A stretch of DNA of 64,000 nucleotides from JAXLRU01 sp046330935. GTDB taxonomy: Bacteria > Actinomycetota > Actinomycetes > Actinomycetales > Kineosporiaceae. Below, piece by piece: positions 26,760 to 36,500 of the stretch. Each line of letters starts with the position of its first letter. Within the stretch, counting starts at the first letter, position 1. Location of the stretch: positions 124,001-188,000 of the forward strand of contig JAXLRU010000002.1 in assembly GCA_046330935.1 (NCBI GenBank), in the 5' to 3' direction. A program made the translations under genes and the position numbers. The notes under the pieces are model-generated. The model was not told the origin of the DNA. It did not search any database and saw only the letters and a list, made by a program, of their open reading frames with translations.

Positions 26760-28076
26760 GTGCGCACAGCAGTGAAGCTGGCGACGGCAGCGGTGTCGGT
26801 GATGGCCGTGCTCAGCGCCTCGTGCAGCGCCCAGGCCGCCCAGTCGAAGGCGAAGCCCGTGACCGGCAGCACCGGCCCGTACCCGAACCTGTTCGCCGAG
26901 GCAGGCATCTCGGCCAAGGCCGTCGACAAGAAGATCGCCGCGACGTGGAACCAGTTCGTGCACGGCTCCCCCGGGTCGGACTCGACCCACAAGGACGGGC
27001 AGGCGATCTACTACCAGCTCACCGACGACACGGCCTACGTCGAGGACATCGCCAACCAGGACGTCCGGTCCGAGGGCATCGGCTACATGATGATGATCGC
27101 CGTGCAGCTCGACCACCGGCACGAGTTCGACTCCCTGTGGAAGTTCGCCAAGACGAAGATGCAGCTGCAGAGCGGCTCGACGAAGTCGTTCTTCGCCTGG
27201 CACACGCGCACCGACGGCACGATCATCGACAACGGGATCGCCCCCGACGGCGACCAGTGGATCGCGGCGGCCCTCGTCTTCGCGTCCGGCCGGTGGGGCG
27301 ACGGCAGCGGCATCTACTCCTACGGGTCCGAGGCCCGGACCATCCTGCGGGCGATGTGGCACCAGTCCGACACCGGCGGCGTCGACATGTTCGACCGCAC
27401 CACCTACCTGCCGCGCTTCTCCCCGCCCGGCGTCACCACCTGGACCGACCCCTCCTACGCGCTGCCCGCGTTCTACGAGGTCTTCGCCGTGACGATGCCC
27501 GAGGACGCCGCGCTGTGGCGCAAGGCGTACACCGCCGGTCAGGGCCTGCTGCAGGCCGCCTACGACAAGACGACCGGGCTCGCGCCCTGCTACTCCACGT
27601 GGACCGGCGCACCCCAGACGGCGCCGTGGTCCACCGGCGTCGACAGCTACGGCTCGACGTTCCAGGAGGACGCCTGGCGCGCGATCGCCAACGCGAACGT
27701 CGACGCCGCCTGGTGGGGCAAGAAGCAGTGGCAGACCGACTACTCGAACACCCTGCAGGCGTTCTTCGCCAAGCAGGGCGTGAAGACGTACGTCAGCCGC
27801 TACCGCCTCGACGGCACCCCCATCACCAACGGCCAGAACACCTACGAGCCCCCGCATGCCGAGGGCCTGGTGGCGATGAACTCGACGTCGTCGATCACCG
27901 CGACCGGCAAGAACCGCAAGGCGTTCGTCCGCGACCTGTGGCGCACGAAGATCCCCACCGGGTACGCCCGCTACTACGACGGCCTGCTCTACCTGCTCGG
28001 TCTGCTCTACGACAGCGCCCAGTTCAAGGTGTACGGGCCCGCCGCCGCCGGGGTCGGGCAGCCCGCCGGCGCCTGA
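26760..28076 (+). CDS. Secreted glycoside hydrolase family 8 (Rex-like oligoxylanase)
   Basis: A 438-aa exported enzyme from GTG at 26760 after AGGAG. Signal peptide residues 1-27 are followed by a GH8 (alpha/alpha)6 barrel: FAEAGISAKAVDKKI, QDVRSEGIGYMMMIAVQLDH with the proton-donor Glu, FFAWHTRTDGTIIDNGIAPDGDQWIAAAL, and a central TTWTDPSYALPAFYEVF with the candidate base Asp. The GDQW and SEGIGYMMM arrangement resembles reducing-end xylose-releasing exo-oligoxylanases, which would complement the GH10-GH62 and esterase at 49-55 kb. No operator was recognised in the 130-bp upstream region. Confidence 0.9.
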   Translation: MRTAVKLATAAVSVMAVLSASCSAQAAQSKAKPVTGSTGPYPNLFAEAGISAKAVDKKIAATWNQFVHGSPGSDSTHKDGQAIYYQLTDDTAYVEDIANQDVRSEGIGYMMMIAVQLDHRHEFDSLWKFAKTKMQLQSGSTKSFFAWHTRTDGTIIDNGIAPDGDQWIAAALVFASGRWGDGSGIYSYGSEARTILRAMWHQSDTGGVDMFDRTTYLPRFSPPGVTTWTDPSYALPAFYEVFAVTMPEDAALWRKAYTAGQGLLQAAYDKTTGLAPCYSTWTGAPQTAPWSTGVDSYGSTFQEDAWRAIANANVDAAWWGKKQWQTDYSNTLQAFFAKQGVKTYVSRYRLDGTPITNGQNTYEPPHAEGLVAMNSTSSITATGKNRKAFVRDLWRTKIPTGYARYYDGLLYLLGLLYDSAQFKVYGPAAAGVGQPAGA

Positions 28077-28092
28077 CCCGTCCCGCGCGAGC

Positions 28093-28166
28093 CGACCTCA
28101 CCGACGGAACGTGTGCGACACGCCCGGGCTACCCCGCGGGTCGCGCACCGTCCGTCGGTGAGGTCG
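28093..28166. terminator. Nested stem-loop downstream of GH8 gene
   Basis: The outer arms CGACCTCACCGACGG and CCGTCGGTGAGGTCG pair perfectly over 15 bp. Inside, GTGCGAC pairs with GTCGCGCAC and CCCGGG/CGCGGG adds a further stem. It is directly followed by CTCTTTCT, so it is a good terminator for the GH8 gene. Confidence 0.85.
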
Positions 28167-28185
28167 CTCTTTCTGCGGGGCCGAG

Positions 28186-28256
28186 GCAGATGCCCCCTCT
28201 TCATGACGACACGCCGAGGAGCGGACGGCGTGTCTCGACGGAGAGGGGGCATCTGC
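28186..28256. terminator. Second nested stem-loop downstream of GH8 gene
   Basis: GCAGATGCCCCCTC pairs perfectly with GAGGGGGCATCTGC (14 bp), with an inner ACACGCCG/CGGCGTGT stem. It follows the first stem-loop after 19 bp and has the same two-level architecture with unrelated sequence. Confidence 0.85.
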
Positions 28257-28336
28257 CCGATGAGCCGCGGCGCGCCCCGCAGCGAGGCCGGTGACGCCAG
28301 GCCCACCGCTCGCGGCGCGGGGCCATACTTCGAAGC

Positions 28337-28987
28337 GTGCACCTGCTGTCACTCAACGTCGGCCGGCCCCGCGCCAACCCGTGGAAGAACCTGCCGGCCA
28401 CCGGCATCGACAAGCGCCCGGTCACAGGGCCCGTCGCCGTCACGACGCCAGGGCCGAAGGGGGACGGCGCGGTGGCCCTCGCCGGGGACCGCGCCCACGA
28501 CGTCGCGCACCACGGCGGCGCCGACCAGGCGCTGTACGCCTACGCCCGTGAGGACCTCGACACCTGGCAGGAGCAGCTGGGCCGCGAGCTGGGCAACGGC
28601 CGCAGCTTCGGCGAGAACCTCACCACGCTCGGCCTCGACGTCAACGGCGCCCGCATCGGCGAGCGCTGGCGGATCGGGGACGACGTGCTGCTGGAGGTGA
28701 CCGGCCCGCGGATCCCCTGTGCCACCTTCCAGGGCTGGATGGACGAGCCGGGCTGGCTGAAGCGCTTCGTCGCGGCGGCGCGTCCGGGGGCCTACCTGCG
28801 GGTGCTCCAGGAGGGCAGCATTGCCGCCGGCGACCCGATCGAGATCATCGCGACCCCCGACCACGACGTGACGGTCGCCCTGGCCTTCCGCGCCTTCACC
28901 ACGGAACCCGAGCTGCTGCCGCGGCTGCTCGCCGCCGACGCCCTGCCCGAGGAGGACAAGGCGTACGTCCGCAAGCGCCTGGGCTGA
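28337..28987 (+). CDS. MOSC domain protein (YiiM-like)
   Basis: A 216-aa cytoplasmic protein from GTG at 28337. MOSC features include HHGGADQALYAYAREDLDTW, FGENLTTLGLDV and the Cys-containing GPRIPCATFQGWMDE, the conserved cysteine thought to hold molybdenum cofactor in YiiM-type N-hydroxylated-compound reductases. The C-terminal 3-alpha region (AFTTEPELLPRLLAADALPEEDK) is also YiiM-like. It stands alone after two large stem-loops. Reduction of N-hydroxylated purines is the family activity, inferred only. Confidence 0.9.
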   Translation: MHLLSLNVGRPRANPWKNLPATGIDKRPVTGPVAVTTPGPKGDGAVALAGDRAHDVAHHGGADQALYAYAREDLDTWQEQLGRELGNGRSFGENLTTLGLDVNGARIGERWRIGDDVLLEVTGPRIPCATFQGWMDEPGWLKRFVAAARPGAYLRVLQEGSIAAGDPIEIIATPDHDVTVALAFRAFTTEPELLPRLLAADALPEEDKAYVRKRLG

Positions 28988-29015
28988 CCGGAGGGCCGAC
29001 GCCAGCAGCCGCGGG

Positions 29016-30134
29016 TCAGGGGCAGGCGGACGCGTTCGCCGTCGCGGTGCCGGACGACGTCCACGAGCCGGCCGTCGTCCTCAGCGTGTACGTGTAGGAG
29101 GTGGCTGCCGTGGTGCTGGTGTCGGTGTATCCGGTGGAGCCCGCACCGCTGATCGCGAAGGTGGCGCCGTCGCTGCGGGCCAGGGAGAAGCCGGTCGCGG
29201 GCGCCGAGGACGCCGTCCAGGAGAGGGTCACGGTGGGGTCCTTGGCCGCGGTAACGGGCGATTGCAGGTAGGCGGGCAGCATCAGCCACGCACGGCTGCC
29301 GGTCCAGCTGCTGGAATAGGCGGGCGTCGTGCCCGAGGCGCTGATCGCGCCGTCCCACACCGTCATCCCGGCCAGGCCGTCGGTGGTGGCCAGCGACATC
29401 CGTCGCGTCTGCGCGGCGGGGTCGGAGACGGTGGGGGCGCCCGCGACCGACAGGCCGAGGACGACGCGGCCGGGCACCCGCGGCGCCGTGATCGTGGACG
29501 CCGTCGCCGAGGTGGAGCCGGAGGTGTTCGACGTCGTGGTCATCGTCGCGACGGGGCTGTACGGATCGACGCCCGTGTAGGAGGCGAGCAGCACCGACCC
29601 CGTCCCTGCACTCCAGCTGAACGTGTAGCTCGCGGCGGGCGCGCCCGACAGCGGCAGGTACAGGGCGGTCAGCGCCATGCCGCCGCCCGAGGTCTGCCCC
29701 AGCGTGTTCCAACCCGAGGCACTGGCGTTGCCGGACCCGCTCGACGCCGTCACGTAGGCCACCAGGACGTCGCCGGCTGCCGCCGTCGGAGTGCTGACCG
29801 ACACCGACGTCGACGCCGCCGCGGCCGTGGTCGAGCCCTTCAGCGTCGGGCCCGACGAGGGGCACGGCCGCGACAGGGACAGCCCGACCGGAGTGGGCAA
29901 CGTTCCCGCCGCGAAGCTGCTGGTGTTGGCCACCCTGCTGAGGAAGCCCGCCTCGCTGGACGCCGCCTGCACCCCCACGAGGCAGGCTCCGATCTGCAGG
30001 AGCACGACCAGGGTCGCCCAGGCGGAGGCACGCAGTGACCGTCGGTGGGCAGCGCGGGACGACCCCGGTGCCCTGTGGACGTCCCGCGCGAGCACCTGCT
30101 GACCTCCCACCACCACGACGACGTGATCGATCAT
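29016..30134 (-). CDS. Secreted fibronectin-III-like surface protein
   Basis: A 372-aa protein from ATG at 30134 (a later start is possible). The first 60 residues contain a membrane/signal segment (ASAWATLVVLLQIGACLVGVQ). A mature region follows, beginning EAGFLSRVANTSSFAAGTL, a motif I associate with actinobacterial exported proteins processed like SipW/pilin-type substrates. It then has a Ser/Thr/Ala-rich beta domain with conserved Trp pairs (WNTLGQTSGGGMALTALYL, SYTFSWSAGTGSVLLASYTG) and a C-terminal FN3 domain ending TATANASACP. No catalytic motif; probably adhesive or structural. Confidence 0.65.
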   Translation of the reverse strand: MIDHVVVVVGGQQVLARDVHRAPGSSRAAHRRSLRASAWATLVVLLQIGACLVGVQAASSEAGFLSRVANTSSFAAGTLPTPVGLSLSRPCPSSGPTLKGSTTAAAASTSVSVSTPTAAAGDVLVAYVTASSGSGNASASGWNTLGQTSGGGMALTALYLPLSGAPAASYTFSWSAGTGSVLLASYTGVDPYSPVATMTTTSNTSGSTSATASTITAPRVPGRVVLGLSVAGAPTVSDPAAQTRRMSLATTDGLAGMTVWDGAISASGTTPAYSSSWTGSRAWLMLPAYLQSPVTAAKDPTVTLSWTASSAPATGFSLARSDGATFAISGAGSTGYTDTSTTAATSYTYTLRTTAGSWTSSGTATANASACP

Positions 30135-30225
30135 CGGCAGTTTCCGGGCGGGGGCTCATGACGGTGCGCCCCGTGACGCCCTGCCGGGCACACGTTCACC
30201 CGCTTGATGCAGTCTCGCCGGCGGG

Positions 30226-30873
30226 TCAGTGCCCCCGGGTCACCCAGTCGTCCCAGTCGCGGGCCTCGTCGCCGATGCTCGTGGCGTCGCCGTGGCCGGT
30301 CAGGACGCGGGTGTCCTCGGGCAGGGACAGCAGCGAGGCCCGGATCGAGGCGAGGATCAGCGGGAAGCTGCTGAACGACCGCCCGGTCGCGCCGGGGCCA
30401 CCCTTGAACAGCGTGTCCCCGGTGAGCACGGCGCCGAGGTCGGGGACGTGCAGCGAGCACGCCCCGGGCGAGTGCCCCGGAGTGTGCAGGACGCGCAGGT
30501 CGAGCCCGGCCACGGACAGCACCTGACCGTCGTCGAGGGCCAGTGGGTCGGGGGCGCGGCCGGCGCCGGGCGAACCCGGCCCCCACACGGCGTCCCACAG
30601 CATCCGGTCCGCGGGGTGCAGGTACACGGGTGCGCCGGTGGCGTCGACGACGTCGGCGACCGCCGTGATGTGGTCGTTGTGCCCGTGCGTGCTGACGACG
30701 GCGACGACGTCGCGCCCGCCGACGGCGTCGAGGATGCGGTGCGCGTCGTGCGCGGCGTCGACGACGATCACCTGGCGGCTGTCGCCGACGAGCCACACGT
30801 TGTTCTCGACGTCGAAGTCCTGCCCGTCGAGGCTGAACACCCCGCTGGTGACGACCCGCTCGATCGTGCTCAC
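30226..30873 (-). CDS. MBL-fold hydrolase of the mycothiol formaldehyde pathway
   Basis: A 215-aa metallo-beta-lactamase-fold protein from GTG at 30873. Zinc ligands are visible in STHGHNDHI (HxHxDH, ~62-70), HTPGHSPGACSLH, LTGDTLF and LTGHGD. The start codon overlaps the TGA of the upstream mycothiol dehydrogenase gene (GTGA). In actinobacteria this pairing is conserved, and the MBL protein is proposed to hydrolyse S-formylmycothiol made by the dehydrogenase, releasing formate and mycothiol. It is cytoplasmic. Confidence 0.9.
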   Translation of the reverse strand: MSTIERVVTSGVFSLDGQDFDVENNVWLVGDSRQVIVVDAAHDAHRILDAVGGRDVVAVVSTHGHNDHITAVADVVDATGAPVYLHPADRMLWDAVWGPGSPGAGRAPDPLALDDGQVLSVAGLDLRVLHTPGHSPGACSLHVPDLGAVLTGDTLFKGGPGATGRSFSSFPLILASIRASLLSLPEDTRVLTGHGDATSIGDEARDWDDWVTRGH

Positions 30874-31955
30874 AGCAGCACCACCGATCGCAGGACGTCG
30901 CCGGCGTGCATCCGCTCGAAGGCGGCCTCGACGTCGTCCAGGACGATCGTCTCGCTGACGAACTTCTCCAGCGGCAGGCGGCCCTGGAGGAACAGGTCGA
31001 TGAAGGTGGGGAAGTCGCGCGAGGGCAGGCAGTCGCCGTACCAGGACGACTTCAGCGCGCCGCCCCGGCCGAAGACGTCGATCAGCGGCAGCTCCAGCCG
31101 CATGTCGGGCGACGGGACGCCGACCAGCACGACGGTCCCGGCGAGGTCGCGGGCGTGGAACGCCGTCGTGTACGTCTCGGGGCGGCCCACGGCGTCGATC
31201 ACGACGTCGGCGCCGAAGCCGCCGGTCAGCTCGCGGATCGCCTCGACGGCGTCGCGCTGCGTGGAGTTCACGGTGTGCGTGGCGCCGAAGCCCCTCGCCC
31301 ACTCCAGCTTCCGGTCGTCGACGTCGACCGCGACGATCGTGCGGGCGCCCACCAGCCGCGCGCCGGCGATGGCGGCGTCCCCCACGCCCCCGCAGCCGAT
31401 GACGGCGACCGTGTCGTCCCTGCCGACACCGCCGGTGTTCAGCGCGGCGCCGAGGCCTGCCATGACGCCGCAGCCCAGCAGGCCCGCGACCTCCGGCGGC
31501 GCGGCGGGGTCGACCTTCGTGCACTGGCCGGCGGCCACCAGCGTCTTCTCGACGAACGCGCCGATGCCCAGCGCCGGCGACAGCTCGGTGCCGTCCTCCA
31601 GCGTCATCCGCTGCGTGGCGTTGTGCGTGGCGAAGCAGTACTGCGGGCGCCCGCGCCGGCAGGCCCGGCACTGCCCGCACACCGCGCGCCAGTTGAGGAT
31701 CACGTAGTCGCCCGGGGCGACCTCGGTGACGCCGGGGCCCACCGCCTCGACGACCCCCGCCGCCTCGTGGCCGAGCAGGAACGGGAAGTCGTCGTTGATC
31801 GCGCCCTGCCGGTAGTGGAGGTCGGTGTGGCAGACGCCGCACGCCTGGACCTTCACGACGGCCTCCCCCGGCCCGGGGTCGGGGACGACGACGGTCTCGA
31901 CCGTCACCGCTGCGCCCTTGCCCCTGGCCACGACCCCGCGCACGCGCTGCGCCAT
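30870..31955 (-). CDS. mscR: S-(hydroxymethyl)mycothiol dehydrogenase
   Basis: A 361-aa zinc alcohol dehydrogenase from ATG at 31955. It oxidises the formaldehyde-mycothiol adduct with NAD. The catalytic-zinc ligand site is GVCHTDLHYRQGAINDDFPFLLGHEAAG (residues ~38-65), the structural zinc is bound by CGQCRACRRGRPQYC (~93-107), and the NAD motif is VIGCGGVGDAAIAGA. The short insert CFATHNATQRMTLEDG is the MscR-type adduct-binding region. It forms a two-gene operon with the MBL hydrolase, so the host makes mycothiol and detoxifies formaldehyde and perhaps S-nitrosomycothiol. Confidence 0.93.
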   Translation of the reverse strand: MAQRVRGVVARGKGAAVTVETVVVPDPGPGEAVVKVQACGVCHTDLHYRQGAINDDFPFLLGHEAAGVVEAVGPGVTEVAPGDYVILNWRAVCGQCRACRRGRPQYCFATHNATQRMTLEDGTELSPALGIGAFVEKTLVAAGQCTKVDPAAPPEVAGLLGCGVMAGLGAALNTGGVGRDDTVAVIGCGGVGDAAIAGARLVGARTIVAVDVDDRKLEWARGFGATHTVNSTQRDAVEAIRELTGGFGADVVIDAVGRPETYTTAFHARDLAGTVVLVGVPSPDMRLELPLIDVFGRGGALKSSWYGDCLPSRDFPTFIDLFLQGRLPLEKFVSETIVLDDVEAAFERMHAGDVLRSVVLL

Positions 31956-32019
31956 CCGTGCCTCCGCTCGTCGGTGAGCAGGCCGCGTCCGCAGCCCGTC
32001 AGGTGCCTCTGGGAGGACC

Positions 32020-32769
32020 CTAGGAGGCGGGCGAAGACGGTGCCAGCAGGAGCGCGTGGTCGCGGCGGATGTAGCGCAGGTGCGCCCACTCCTCCTCGAG
32101 GATCACGCGGAAGCAGTCGCCGACCGTGGGGTGCCAGCCGCCGCCCCACGGGTTGTCGCGCTCCTCGGCCAGGAGCTCGGGCGTCGCCGCGGCGAGCGCG
32201 TCCGTGACCTGCTGCTGGCGCTGCGCCCGCACGGCGAGGACCTCGTCGTACGCCGGAGGCTCGGCGCGGAAGATCGACACGTCGAAGCCCATCTGGGCGG
32301 CGCCGCTGAAGATCTGGCCGATCTCGTGGAAGGGCTGCGGTTCGCGTCGGACGGCGCCGCCCAGCCACGCGTCCGTCGCGAGGATCAGGTGCCGCAGGGT
32401 CTGGGCGAGGGACCACTCGTCGGGGACGTGCGCGTCCACCATGTCGGGCGGGGTCGAGGCCACCGTCTGCGCCCAGGCCGCCTGCACCGCGGCACACCCC
32501 TCGCGCAGGCCCTCGGGCGTCGTGGACTTCTGCAGCTCACGGCCGGGGAACTGCCGGTTGAGCTCGGCGTCCACCAGGGGCACGACGTCGACCCCGTTGA
32601 CGATGAGGCTGCCGAAGAACAGGTCGTGGCTGTCGATGTCGAGCCCGCCGACATCGGCGCCGCGCATGGTCACGCCGCTCACGTCGGAGAAGCGGAAGGT
32701 GGCGCCCTTGAAGCTCGCCAGCATGAAGGTGGCGCCCTCGAACTCGTCCGTCTCGCTGTACGTCGTCAT
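32020..32769 (-). CDS. Pentapeptide-repeat/DinB-family fusion protein
   Basis: A 249-aa protein from ATG at 32769. Residues 9-45 form a short pentapeptide-type right-handed helix (FEGATFMLASFKGATFRFSD, then VTMRGADVGGLDID). The rest is a DinB_2 four-helix bundle: VPDEWSLAQTLRHLILATDAWLG, HEIGQIFSG, GDCFRVILEEEWAHLRYIRRD. The three His spaced as in DinB metal sites are in RHLILATD, WHPTVGD and EEEWAHLRY. DinB proteins of actinobacteria often act as thiol (mycothiol or bacillithiol) transferases; substrate unknown. Confidence 0.85.
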   Translation of the reverse strand: MTTYSETDEFEGATFMLASFKGATFRFSDVSGVTMRGADVGGLDIDSHDLFFGSLIVNGVDVVPLVDAELNRQFPGRELQKSTTPEGLREGCAAVQAAWAQTVASTPPDMVDAHVPDEWSLAQTLRHLILATDAWLGGAVRREPQPFHEIGQIFSGAAQMGFDVSIFRAEPPAYDEVLAVRAQRQQQVTDALAAATPELLAEERDNPWGGGWHPTVGDCFRVILEEEWAHLRYIRRDHALLLAPSSPAS

Positions 32770-33279
32770 CGCGGCAGTCTGCCCGCCGGGTCGGACAATC
32801 GCCGACGCCGCGGGTGGAGGGGGTCGCCAGATCCGCGGCGTCCGTGAGGACACGCCGCAGGCGGACGTCGACGCCTCACGGAAACCGCGCATCTGGCCGC
32901 CGGCGCCCCGTCCGCGAAGGGCAACGGCCACCCGATCGGCACTGCCGCCGTCCACGGCGTGATGGAATCGTCGCTGATACCGACGGCGAGGACCCGGCGG
33001 CGCTGCCGGCGGGGACGTCCTTGCCCCCGCGTCTGTTCCGCACCCCACTCCAGCGGTGGGGCGCGGATCACGACCGTAGGCGACGTGAGTGTCGGATTTT
33101 TCGCGAATGCCGCTACGGGCAAGGCACTCCGCCCTCATGGGCAGGCTTGCGCGGTCCGGGAATCCTCGGCGCCCGGCAAGCCCACCGCGCAGGCGCGAAG
33201 TGCGGGGGGACGCTCGTCCGGCAGGGTGAGGGCGCTGATCGTGTCGGTGGGACCGCCCGTTGTGGCGCAGACTGGGGGT
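32770..33279. other. 510-bp intergenic region, no gene recognised
   Basis: Divergent spacer between the DinB gene and the small SH3-like gene. The only structure I can point to is an inverted repeat CCGTGAGG...CCTCACGG (32842-32849 with 32874-32881). No convincing ORF or RNA gene is seen. Confidence 0.5.
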
Positions 33280-33507
33280 ATGGACCGCTCCCGTCGCCCC
33301 GCCCGACACCCCGCCTCCAGCCCGTTCAAGCGCGAGGTCGTCCCGCCGCCCAGCACGGCCGACTACCAGGTCGGCGACCGCGTGACCTGGGACAGGGGCG
33401 GCATGGGTCGCGTCGTCGCCGTGACCGAGGACCACATCACCGTGGACTTCGGCACCGCCGGCACCCGCACCTTCGCTGCGGGCGCCTCGGGCCTCAGCCG
33501 CCTCTGA
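33280..33507 (+). CDS. Small SH3/KOW-like protein
   Basis: A 75-aa basic protein from ATG at 33280. An Arg/Pro-rich N-terminal tail (MDRSRRPARHPASSPFKREV) precedes a compact beta domain, YQVGDRVTWDRGGMGRVVAV then HITVDFGTAGTRTFAAGASG. The VGDRV..GGMGRV pattern is like the beta-barrel of CarD/KOW-type nucleic-acid or protein binding modules. Function unknown. It converges with the GGDEF-EAL gene (stops 7 bp apart). Confidence 0.65.
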   Translation: MDRSRRPARHPASSPFKREVVPPPSTADYQVGDRVTWDRGGMGRVVAVTEDHITVDFGTAGTRTFAAGASGLSRL

Positions 33508-33513
33508 TCGCGC

Positions 33514-36500
33514 TCAGGAGGCGAGCTCGGCCTGTGCCAGCAGCAGCCGGGTCGCCTCGGCGGCGGGCACGGGCCGCGAGAACAGGTAGCCCTGGACGAG
33601 CGGGCAGCCGAGCTCGGCGAGCGCGGCGGCCTCGTCCTCGGTCTCGATGCCCTCGGCGATGACGTCGAGCCCGAACCGCACGCCCATCGTCACCATCAGC
33701 CCGACGAGTTCGCGGCTGCGGTCGCTCGCCTGCATCCGCTGGACGAACGAGCGGTCGATCTTGAGGGCGTCGACGGGCAGCTCGTGCAGTGACGACAGCG
33801 ACGAGTGCCCGGTGCCGAAGTCGTCGACGTGCAGCTGCACGCCCTCCTCGCGGACGGCGCGCATGAAGCTCGCGGCGACGTCCTGGTGGTGCATGATCAC
33901 GCCTTCGGTGACCTCGAAGACGATCGACGACGCGGGCACCGTGTGCCGGTCGAGGGCCCCGCGCAGCACGGGCATCAGGTCGGGGTCCCAGAACTGCCGG
34001 TTGGACAGGTTGACGCTCACGCTGCAGTCGAACCCGGGTACGGCGTCGCGCCACTGCCGCACCTGGCCGACCGCCTCGTCGATCGTCCACTGCCCGATGG
34101 CGCGGGTCTGGCCGGTGGCCTCGGCGACGGGCAGGAACTCGTTCGGCGGGACGAGCCCGCGCTGGGGGTGCCGCCAGCGGATCAGCGCCTCCAGCCCGAC
34201 GATGCGGCGCGTGTCCAGGCGCAGGATCGGCTGGTAGTACAGCTCGAACTCGCGGTGCGCGATGGCCTGGTCGAGGGCCGACTCCAGCTGCAGGCGGGCC
34301 ATGGCGTTGGCGTGCATTCGGGTGTCGAAGAGGACGACGGACCCCGGCCCCTGCGCCTTCGCCTGGTACATCGCGGTGTCGGCGTCGCGCAGGTACTCGT
34401 CGGCGGAGTCGTACCCGCTGGCGCTCACCGCGATCCCGGCGGCCGCGCTCACCGTGCGCGTGCCCTCCGAGAGCACCACCGGCACCGACATGACCGACAG
34501 CAGCCGGCGGACGACGTCGGTCAGGCTCGGGACGTCGCGCAGGTCGTCGATCAGCAGGACGAACTCGTCGCCGCCGAAGCGCGAGACGGTGTCGGTGACG
34601 CGCAGCTCCGCCGACAACCGCCGGGCCACCTCGATCAGCAGCTCGTCGCCCACCTGGTGGCCGAGGCTGTCGTTGACCACCTTGAACCCGTCGAGGTCGA
34701 GGAAGACGACGGCGAAGACGTGCTCGGGGTGGCGCCGGGTGCGCAGGATCGACTGGCGCAGCCGCTCCAGGAACAGGGCCCGGTTGGGCAGCCCCGTGAG
34801 CAGGTCGTAGTGGGCGTCGTGGCGCAGCTGTTCCTCCAGCTGCTTGCGCTCGGTCACGTCGGTCATGGACCCGACGAGCCGCGACACCGCGCCGTCCGCG
34901 CCGCGCACCGACAGCGCACTGGTGATCATCCAGCGGTGGGCGCCGTCGGCGGTGCGCAGCCGGTACTGCACCTCCAGCGCGGGGTCGTGCCCGGCGAGGT
35001 GCTGCGCGAGCGCGTGGTCGACCGCCGGCCGGTCCTCGGGGTGGACGCGGCTGAGCCACTCCTGGGCAGTCCCCGCGATCTCGTGCTCGGCGAACCCGAG
35101 CAGGGCCTTCCACCGCGCCGAGTAGTAGACGGCGCCCGTGTCGAGGTTCCAGTCCCACATGCCGTCGTTGGCCGCCTCCGCGGCGAGGGCGTAGCGCTCC
35201 TCGCTGACCCGCAGGCGCTCGACGGCGACGTCCTGGTCCAGGGACACCGCGAGCAGCACCGCCCAGTGGTTGAACCGCTCGAAGACCGCCTCCTCCAGCA
35301 CGTCGAAGGGGCCGGTGAGGGCGAGCAGGCCGTGGTCGCTGCCGTCGAAGCGCACGGGCAGCACGAGCGTGAGATCGCCGTCGCGGGGGTCCGGCAGCGG
35401 CGGGAAGGCGCGGACGTCGCACGCCTCGTCGAGCCTCCGGCCGGCCTCGCCCGACCACGCGCCCACGAGGCGCAGCTCGTGCAGGTCGTCCCACAGCGCG
35501 AGCCGCGCCGAGGTCACCTCGGTGCCGGCCAGCCACGACAGCGACCGCACGTCGCGGTCGTGGCGGCGGACGAGTTCGGTGCTGATCAGGTGGTAGCGGC
35601 GCTGCAGCTCGACGTGCTGGTTGACGACGGCGTCGCTGTGCCGGCGGCGGTGGGACTGCAGGGCGCGGGCGGTGACGTCGACGGCGCGGCGGTCCAGCGC
35701 GGCGGCGGTGAGGGCGTCGCCGGGGGCAAGCCGGGCGCTCACCGCGGCGGCGCGCGCGCGGACGGCGGTGAGCGCGTGGAGCGGGTGGGGCGCGCGGGCG
35801 GCGACGTGCCGCAGGGCGTCGGCGGCGGCCGCATCGGCGGCGGCGGACGCGGCGACGGACGCGGCGGCGGACGCGGCGGCGGACGCCGTGGGCTCGGCGG
35901 GCGTCAGGCACGCCTGGGCGAAGAGGGCGAGCAGCTGCCGGGCGACCCCGCGCAGGCCGCGCTGCTGGGCGAGGGTGACGTCGGCCCCGCCGTGCAGCGC
36001 CGTGCCGAGGTCGAGGACGAACGGCGCGACGAGGTCGTCGAGGGCGCTCTCGCCGTCGCTGCCGTCGCTGCCGTCGAGGCCCTCGACGCCCGTCGCGCGG
36101 CACCCGCAGGACTCGCGGACGACGAACGTGACGGGCGTGCAGTGCAGCCCGGGCGCGAGCACCTCCCCCGCCAGGGCGCGCAGGGCCAGCTCGCAGGCGC
36201 TGGAGCCGGCGAGGGTGAAGCTCTGCGCGACCGTCGACAGCGGCGGGTGGTGCTCGGCCGCCTCGTCGATGTCGTCGAACCCGATGACGGCCACGTCGTC
36301 GGGCACGACCACCCCGTCGGCGGCCAGGGCCTGCACGAGCGCCAACGCGGTGGCGTCGGTGCACGCGACGACGGCCGTGGGCAGGGGGCCCCGCTCGCGC
36401 AGCAGGCGCACGGCGGCCGAGCCGTCGTAGGACTCGTCGAGGCGCCACGGCACGTCGACGGACTCGCTCGGCTGCAGCCCGCGCGCGAGCATCGCCCGGC

